From positions 1 through 17,120 of the forward strand of contig CAMDKE010000016.1 of assembly GCA_945901215.1 (NCBI GenBank): a stretch of 17,120 nucleotides of DNA. Direction: 5' to 3'. The stretch's first letter is position 1; every line of letters starts with the position of its first letter. The DNA comes from Comamonas sp. lk. Its GTDB lineage: Bacteria; Pseudomonadota; Gammaproteobacteria; Burkholderiales; Burkholderiaceae_C. The notes under the pieces are model-generated. The model was not told where the DNA came from. It ran no database searches and saw only the letters and a list, made by a program, of their open reading frames with translations. Below, piece by piece: positions 12,573 through 17,120 of the stretch. A program made the translations under genes and the position numbers.

Positions 12573-13466
12573 ATGCGCACGAACAACGCTCGTACCCAGC
12601 ACCGCGCCCAAGCTGGCACTACTGAGCCCGTTTGGGTCAAGTGGACGCTGATTGGCGCGGCCCTGGTTTTCATCTTTTTGTTTCTGGTGCTGCCGCTGGC
12701 TGCCGTGTTTGCCGAGGCGCTGCGCAAGGGAGTGGGCGCGTTCCTGGAGGCTTTTCAGGAGCCCGATGCCTGGAGTGCGATTCGCCTTACTCTGCTGACG
12801 GCGGCCATCGCCGTGCCCCTGAACCTGGTTTTTGGCGTGTCGGCAGCCTGGGCAATTGCCAAGTACGAATTCAAGGGAAAGGCCTTTTTGACCACGCTGG
12901 TGGACTTGCCGTTTTCGGTTTCACCCGTGGTAGCGGGCCTGGTCTATGTGCTGATGTTTGGCGCGCACGGCTGGTTTGGCCCCTGGCTGCAGGCGAACGA
13001 CGTGAAGATCATCTTTGCCGTGCCGGGCATTGTGCTGGCCACCATTTTTGTGACCTTCCCCTTCATTGCCCGCGAGCTGATACCGCTGATGCAAGCGCAA
13101 GGCAGCGAGGAAGAGCAAGCGGCCATCGTGCTGGGTGCCACCGGCTGGCAGACCTTTTGGCATGTGACCTTGCCCAACATCAAGTGGGGCCTGATTTACG
13201 GCGTGATTCTGTGCAACGCCCGCGCCATGGGCGAGTTTGGCGCGGTGTCGGTGGTCTCGGGCCATATTCGCGGCCAGACCAACACCATGCCGCTGCACGT
13301 CGAGATTTTGTACAACGAATACCAGTCAGTCGCGGCATTTGCGGTGGCCTCACTGCTGGCGCTGTTGGCGCTGGTCACGCTGGTGATCAAGTCCTTTGTG
13401 GAGTGGCAGTTTGAGCGCCAGGAAAAAGCAGCTGCCCACCTGCCGCCAGAGCGCCCGACACCCTAA
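12573..13466 (+). CDS. cysW: Sulfate/thiosulfate ABC transporter permease CysW
   Basis: A 297-residue permease, partner of CysT. It starts with a short polar cytoplasmic stretch, then the first helix (WTLIGAALVFIFLFLVLPLA), the motif FLTTLVDLPFSVSPVVAGLV typical of CysW, and the EAA loop EEEQAAIVLGATGWQTFWHV followed by TLPNIKWGL. GEFGAVSVVSGHIRGQTNTM is another family signature. The last helix (VASLLALLALVTLVIKSFVE) precedes a charged tail. It begins two bases after the cysT stop and ends 17 bp before cysA. Length and motifs match the family and nothing is missing. Confidence 0.95.
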   Translation: MRTNNARTQHRAQAGTTEPVWVKWTLIGAALVFIFLFLVLPLAAVFAEALRKGVGAFLEAFQEPDAWSAIRLTLLTAAIAVPLNLVFGVSAAWAIAKYEFKGKAFLTTLVDLPFSVSPVVAGLVYVLMFGAHGWFGPWLQANDVKIIFAVPGIVLATIFVTFPFIARELIPLMQAQGSEEEQAAIVLGATGWQTFWHVTLPNIKWGLIYGVILCNARAMGEFGAVSVVSGHIRGQTNTMPLHVEILYNEYQSVAAFAVASLLALLALVTLVIKSFVEWQFERQEKAAAHLPPERPTP

Positions 13467-13483
13467 TTTTTTCGAGATCTTCC

Positions 13484-14584
13484 ATGAGCATTGCAATCCG
13501 CGAAGTCAGCAAAGACTTTGGCACCTTCAAAGCCCTGCGCGACGTCAACCTGGACATCGACTCGGGCGAATTGGTCGCCCTCTTAGGCCCTTCGGGCTGC
13601 GGCAAAACCACGCTGCTGCGCATCATCGCCGGGTTGGAGACCGCCGACCGGGGCCATATTTTGTTCAGCGGCGAAGACACTACGGATGTCAACGTACGCG
13701 AGCGTAACGTCGGCTTTGTGTTCCAGCACTACGCGCTGTTTCGCCACATGACGGTGTTTGACAATGTAGCTTTTGGTCTGCGCATGAAGCCCCGTGCCGC
13801 ACGTCCTACCGAGGCGGTGATCAAAGAAAAAGTGCACGCACTATTGAACTTGGTGCAGCTCGATTGGCTTGCCGACCGTTACCCGGCTCAGCTCTCGGGC
13901 GGCCAGCGCCAGCGCATCGCCCTGGCCCGCGCCCTGGCGGTGGAGCCCAAGGTGCTGCTGCTCGACGAGCCCTTTGGCGCGCTGGACGCCAAGGTGCGCA
14001 AAGAGCTGCGCCGTTGGTTGCGCCGGCTGCACGACGACTTGCACGTCACCAGCATCTTCGTCACCCACGACCAGGAAGAAGCGCTGGAAGTGGCCGACCG
14101 CGTGGTGCTGATGAACAGTGGCAAGGTTGAGCAAGTGGGGACGCCGCAAGACGTGTGGGACCATCCCGCAAGCCCTTTTGTCTACGGCTTTTTGGGCGAC
14201 GTGAACCTGTTCCATGGGCGCGCGCATGAGGGCGAAATACAACTTGGCGATAGCGCGGGCGGCATGCGCCTGGCCAGCCCCGAGCACAGCGCCGCGCAAG
14301 ACGCAAAGGCTTTTGCCTATGTGCGCCCGCATGACTTGGAGGTGCGCCGCTACCAGGCTGGCGACCCCGTGCAAACTCAGAGCGGCATAGCCGCCAAGCT
14401 GCTGCGCGCCATTGTTGTCGGCCCCACAGCGCGCCTCGAACTCGCGCCGCTCGAAGGTGCGGCCAGCGGAAGCGCTGATATTGTGGAAGCCCACATATCT
14501 GCCCAGCAGTTCCGCGAGATGGACTTGAAAGAAGGCGAAACCCTGGTGCTCACTCCGCGCAAGGCGCGGGTGTTTGTGGCTTAA
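13484..14584 (+). CDS. cysA: Sulfate/thiosulfate ABC transporter ATP-binding protein CysA
   Basis: A 366-residue ATPase energising the CysTW channel (E. coli CysA is 365). All nucleotide-binding elements are present: Walker A GPSGCGKT (35-42), Q-loop Gln81 (FVFQHYALFRHMTVFDNVAF), signature LSGGQRQ (137-143), Walker B LLLDEP (158-163), D-loop GALD, and the switch His195 (VTHDQEEA). The C-terminal part after about residue 235 is the TOBE/regulatory domain found in CysA, with AYVRPHDLEVRRY at its start. It is the last gene of the operon, followed by a convergent intrinsic terminator. A sparse ribosome-binding site (CGAGATCTTCC) precedes the ATG. Confidence 0.96.
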   Translation: MSIAIREVSKDFGTFKALRDVNLDIDSGELVALLGPSGCGKTTLLRIIAGLETADRGHILFSGEDTTDVNVRERNVGFVFQHYALFRHMTVFDNVAFGLRMKPRAARPTEAVIKEKVHALLNLVQLDWLADRYPAQLSGGQRQRIALARALAVEPKVLLLDEPFGALDAKVRKELRRWLRRLHDDLHVTSIFVTHDQEEALEVADRVVLMNSGKVEQVGTPQDVWDHPASPFVYGFLGDVNLFHGRAHEGEIQLGDSAGGMRLASPEHSAAQDAKAFAYVRPHDLEVRRYQAGDPVQTQSGIAAKLLRAIVVGPTARLELAPLEGAASGSADIVEAHISAQQFREMDLKEGETLVLTPRKARVFVA

Positions 14585-14612
14585 ACCTGCGGTGAAACCG
14601 ACCGTTCAAACC

Positions 14613-14647
14613 AAAAAAGGGGTTCAGCCCGTGTGGTTGAACCCCTT
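14613..14647 (-). terminator. Intrinsic terminator of the leftward NMT1-type gene cluster
   Basis: Perfect 10-bp arms, AAGGGGTTCA (14617-14626) and TGAACCCCTT (14638-14647), extend inward by three further pairs, one of them G-U, around a CGTGT loop. On the minus strand the hairpin is followed by a run of T (complement of AAAAAA at 14613-14618). It therefore terminates transcription coming from the binding-protein gene. There is no T-run on the plus side, so termination of cysA here would be weaker. Confidence 0.85.
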
Positions 14648-14695
14648 GGTCGCTCCGGCGCCCCCCGGCGCGCGGCGCAGACGGTATGAAACCGC

Positions 14696-15700
14696 TTACT
14701 TCGTAGATGCTTCCCACACAGCGTGGGAGTAAGCAGCTTTGCCCGGGTCTTTCTTGATCACGGGCGAGCTGCCGCTAGACAAGAGCACTTTGACGGTGCG
14801 CTCATAGGCGGCGGGTTCCAGGTAGCCCATTTTGGCGGTGCTGGCGGTGGTGATCAGCTTGGCCACGTTTTCCATCTGGCGCTTTTGCACCGCTTCGTTG
14901 GCGCTGCCCGAGGTGTCGGCTTTAACCACGATCTTGGCGGCTTCAGCCGGGTTTTTCACTGCGTCGTTCCAGCCCTTGAAGCTGGCTTTGAGGAACTTGG
15001 CCATGCGCGCCACAAAGGCCGGGTCTTTCAGGTTGGACTCGAGCACGTACAGGCCGTCTTCCAGAGATGCCACGCCTTCTTTTTCATAGAAGAAGGTGAT
15101 CAGCTCGCTCTCTTTGACGCCGGCGTCCACCACTTGCCAGTACTCGTTGTAAATCATGGTCGAAATGCAGGCGGCTTGGTTTTGCAGCAGCGGGTCGACG
15201 TTAAAGCCTTGCTTGAGAATCTTGATGTCGGTGTCGGGCTTGTAGCCGAGCTTGGACATCCAGTTCAGGAACGGATACTCGTTGCCGCCGTACCAGACGC
15301 CCAGGGTCTTGCCCTTGAGGTCTTTGGGGCTGTTCACACCACTGGACTTTTTGCAGGTCAGCATCAGGCCCGACTGGTTGAACACCTGGGCGATGTTGAC
15401 CAGCGGCACACCGGCTTCGCGCGCAGCGAGGGCATCGGGCATCCAGTTCACCACCACGTCAGCGGCTTTGCCCGCGATCACTTGCACGGGCGAGATGTCA
15501 GGGCCACCGGCTTTGATGGTCACATCCAAGCCGGCATCCTTGTAATAGCCCTTTGCCTGGGCCACGTAGTAGCCGGCAAACTGGGCCTGCGGCAGCCACT
15601 TGAGCTGGACGGTGACTTTTTCCTGGGCGCTGACGGCAAAGCCGGTCACGGCCAGCACGCTGGCCAGCAGCGTTTTGGTTAACTTGGAACGCAGAATCAT
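14696..15700 (-). CDS. ABC transporter substrate-binding protein, NMT1/THI5-like (ThiY/RibY/SsuA group)
   Basis: A 334-residue periplasmic receptor. The signal peptide covers residues 1 to about 25 (LTKTLLASVLAVTGFAVSA, cleavage before QEKV). The mature protein opens with VTVQLKWLPQAQFAGYYVAQ followed by AKGYYKDAGLDVTIKAGGPD, the hallmark of NMT1/THI5-like receptors that bind pyrimidines, riboflavin, nitrate or sulfonates. GKTLGVWYGGNEYPFLNWMS marks the second lobe, and the CCCFG motif of ThiY is absent. Relatives in Burkholderiales are often linked to pyrimidine/hydantoin catabolism or riboflavin uptake, so a pyrimidine-like ligand is the best guess; an aliphatic sulfonate is less likely. 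An AGGAG ribosome-binding site lies 7 bp before the ATG. It is the last gene of a leftward operon, 101 bp after the permease gene, and is followed by a terminator. Confidence 0.85.
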   Translation of the reverse strand: MILRSKLTKTLLASVLAVTGFAVSAQEKVTVQLKWLPQAQFAGYYVAQAKGYYKDAGLDVTIKAGGPDISPVQVIAGKAADVVVNWMPDALAAREAGVPLVNIAQVFNQSGLMLTCKKSSGVNSPKDLKGKTLGVWYGGNEYPFLNWMSKLGYKPDTDIKILKQGFNVDPLLQNQAACISTMIYNEYWQVVDAGVKESELITFFYEKEGVASLEDGLYVLESNLKDPAFVARMAKFLKASFKGWNDAVKNPAEAAKIVVKADTSGSANEAVQKRQMENVAKLITTASTAKMGYLEPAAYERTVKVLLSSGSSPVIKKDPGKAAYSHAVWEASTK

Positions 15701-15801
15701 AGAGAACTCCTAGGGTTAAAAAGGCAGGGAAAAAATGGCACACCGGTCAGGGTACGCCGGGGAAACAACAAGGGCAAGGGGTGCAAACATGGGGCAAGAG
15801 C

Positions 15802-16767
15802 CTATTTTTTACCACGGATGGACGGATGCCAGAAGGCGGCGCGCCGCTCCCAAGCCGCCAGCAAAGCATAGGCCACCGAGCCCGTCACCGCTGACACCGT
15901 AACTGCCGCCCAGACCAGTGGCATGTTCATGCGCGTGGCCTCGGTGGAAATGCGAAAACCCAGACCCGAGGTGGGCGAGCCAAAAAACTCAGCCACGATG
16001 GCGCCAATCAGGGCCAGCGTGGCATTGATCTTGAGGGCAGAGAAGATAAACGGCAGGGCCGACGGCAAGCGCAGCGACCACAGCGTGCGGCCATAGCTGG
16101 CGGCGTAACTGTGCATCAGCTCGCGCTCTAGCCGGTCGGCGGCCTTGAGGCCCGCCAGCGTGGACACCAGCATGGGGAAAAACGTCATCAGCACCACCAC
16201 CGCCGCCTTGGACGGCCAGTCAAAGCCAAACCACATCACCGCAATGGGCGCTACGCCCACCAGCGGAATGGTGCTGGTCAGGGACGCAATGGGCAGCAGG
16301 CCGCGCTGCAAAAACGGCAGGCGGTCAATGGCGAGTGCCACGCCAAACCCCAGGCCGCAGCCCAGCAGCCAGCCCACCAGCACCGCTTTGACCACGGTTT
16401 GCACAAAGTCGCTGCCCAGCACCGGCAGGTGCTCTTGCAGCGACACCACGATCAACCAGGGCGCGGGCAGCAGCACGCGTGGCACGTCCAGCGCCACCGT
16501 TAGCAACTGCCAAAAGTAAACGATCCAAAGACCAAACACCGCCGCCGTAAGCAGCGGGTACCACCTGCTCCCTTCTAAGGCCGCCAGGCGTTGGATACCC
16601 AGCACTGCCAGCACCGCCAGCAGCCCGGTAGCAGCCCAAAACGGCGTGTCTTTTGGGGTGTCGGCGGCGGCCAGGCTGGAGAACAAAAAGTACCAAGCCA
16701 GGCCCAGGGCGGTCAGATTCCAAGCGGCGGCCAGCCCAGCGCGGTGCAGGGGAGTGGGGGCACTCAT
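15802..16767 (-). CDS. ABC transporter permease (SsuC/ThiX/TauC type) with N-terminal extension
   Basis: A 321-residue inner-membrane permease. The start ATG at 16767 overlaps the stop of the upstream permease as ATGA, which fixes the start; longer open frames to 17031 would run through the neighbouring gene. The core resembles SsuC/TauC/ThiX: VVSLQEHLPVLGSDFVQTVV, PLVGVAPIAVMWFGFDWPSK, FFPMLVSTLAGLKAADRLER, the EAA-type loop LMHSYAASYGRTLWSLRLPS followed by ALPFIFSALK, and IGAIVAEFFGSPTSGLGFRI. Family members are usually about 250-270 residues. Here about 60 extra N-terminal residues carry two further hydrophobic stretches (LAAAWNLTALGLAWYFLFSS and FWAATGLLAVLAVLGI). It probably forms a heterodimer with the preceding permease. 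Confidence 0.88.
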   Translation of the reverse strand: MSAPTPLHRAGLAAAWNLTALGLAWYFLFSSLAAADTPKDTPFWAATGLLAVLAVLGIQRLAALEGSRWYPLLTAAVFGLWIVYFWQLLTVALDVPRVLLPAPWLIVVSLQEHLPVLGSDFVQTVVKAVLVGWLLGCGLGFGVALAIDRLPFLQRGLLPIASLTSTIPLVGVAPIAVMWFGFDWPSKAAVVVLMTFFPMLVSTLAGLKAADRLERELMHSYAASYGRTLWSLRLPSALPFIFSALKINATLALIGAIVAEFFGSPTSGLGFRISTEATRMNMPLVWAAVTVSAVTGSVAYALLAAWERRAAFWHPSIRGKK

Positions 16768-17120
16768 GCGCGCCTCCGGGGTCCGAGCACAGCCGTTTCC
16801 AGTGCCGCCATGGCCGCAGTGAGCGCCAGGCCCAAGAGCGCCGACATCACCAGTGCTGACCAAATCTGCACGGTTTGGCCATAGTAGGAGCCCGTCAGCA
16901 AGCGCGCGCCCAGGCCGGCTTGCGCGCCGGTGGGCAACTCGGCCACCATCGCGCCCACCAGCCCAGCGGCAATGCCCACGCGCAGTGCCGGAAACAAAAA
17001 GGGCAGGGCGGCGGGCAAGCGCAGCATCCACAGCGCCTGCCAGCGGGTGGCGGCGTAGGTGTGCATCATCTCGGTCTCAATCACCTGGGGTGAGCGCAAG
17101 CCTTGCACCATGGCCACCGT
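16764..17120 (-). CDS. ABC transporter permease, partial (C-terminal part)
   Basis: The C-terminal about 118 residues of a second SsuC/ThiX-type permease. The N-terminal part, including the true start, lies beyond the right edge; the frame is open to 17120. Visible features are the EAA-type coupling loop IETEMMHTYAATRWQALWML followed by RLPAALPFLFPALR, then VGIAAGLVGAMVAELPTGAQ, and a last helix (VMSALLGLALTAAMAALETA). It aligns with the same region of the next gene, so the pair arose by duplication. Its stop TGA overlaps the ATG of that gene. The cognate ATPase is not in the window and is expected further right. Confidence 0.85.
   Translation of the reverse strand, partial: TVAMVQGLRSPQVIETEMMHTYAATRWQALWMLRLPAALPFLFPALRVGIAAGLVGAMVAELPTGAQAGLGARLLTGSYYGQTVQIWSALVMSALLGLALTAAMAALETAVLGPRRRA

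Noticed and set aside
14723..15682. 319-codon plus-strand frame opposite the NMT1-type receptor
   Set aside because: Antisense shadow; the minus strand has a signal peptide, family motifs, a ribosome-binding site and a terminator.
15701..15801. Riboswitch or promoter between the NMT1-type permease and receptor genes
   Set aside because: Only the AGGAG ribosome-binding site is convincing; no TPP or FMN riboswitch core elements were seen in these 101 bp.
16767..17031. Longer start for the first NMT1-type permease (to 17031)
   Set aside because: The added residues overlap the upstream permease gene in another frame and show no permease features; the ATGA overlap at 16764-16767 gives a natural start.

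Overview
The window looks like a chromosomal segment of a GC-rich betaproteobacterium of the Comamonadaceae type (Rhodoferax, Polaromonas or Acidovorax relatives). This is an inference from the style of the proteins, the gene content and a GC-rich interspersed repeat of a kind I associate with that family. I see no phage, transposase, CRISPR, tRNA or rRNA.

Layout, left to right. (1) 1-752 is the 3' end of gcvP (glycine cleavage P-protein, + strand). It carries an in-frame GC-rich repeat inserted in the coding sequence. (2) 749-3805 is a leftward cluster: an ArsR-family regulator, a hydroxypyruvate isomerase (Hyi-like), a roughly 250 bp non-coding spacer, a 115-codon glutamine synthetase fragment, and a DadA-like FAD amino-acid dehydrogenase. 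The dehydrogenase ends convergently on gcvP, with both stop codons in one CTAG. The cluster looks like an amine/glyoxylate catabolic region that has partly decayed. (3) 3806-3951 is a divergent, AT-rich control region with a strong imperfect palindrome. (4) 3952-9016 is a rightward operon: RND adaptor, RND pump, a small DUF2892-type membrane protein, a TrxC-type zinc-ribbon thioredoxin, and a possible 23-residue hydrophobic peptide overlapping the thioredoxin stop codon. With the divergent cysteine-containing ArsR regulator this resembles a thiol- or sulfur-stress-controlled efflux module. It is the most interesting unit in the window. (5) 9071-9439 is a DksA/TraR zinc-finger protein. (6) 9588-14584 is a complete sulfate/thiosulfate ABC importer: two tandem binding proteins (one Sbp-like, one CysP-like), CysT, CysW and CysA, behind an AT-rich promoter region. 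(7) 14613-14647 is an intrinsic terminator read on the minus strand. (8) 14696-17120 is a leftward ABC importer of the NMT1/THI5 (ThiY/SsuA/RibY) type: a binding protein, one complete permease and one permease cut by the right edge. Its ATPase must lie elsewhere, probably to the right.

How the parts work together. The CysTWA permease and ATPase are probably shared by two binding proteins with different oxyanion pockets. The RND operon couples an envelope efflux pump with a disulfide reductase and sits next to sulfur-assimilation genes, which fits a sulfur/redox theme, though no site ties the two units to one regulator. The substrates of the RND pump and of the NMT1-type importer cannot be read from sequence alone.
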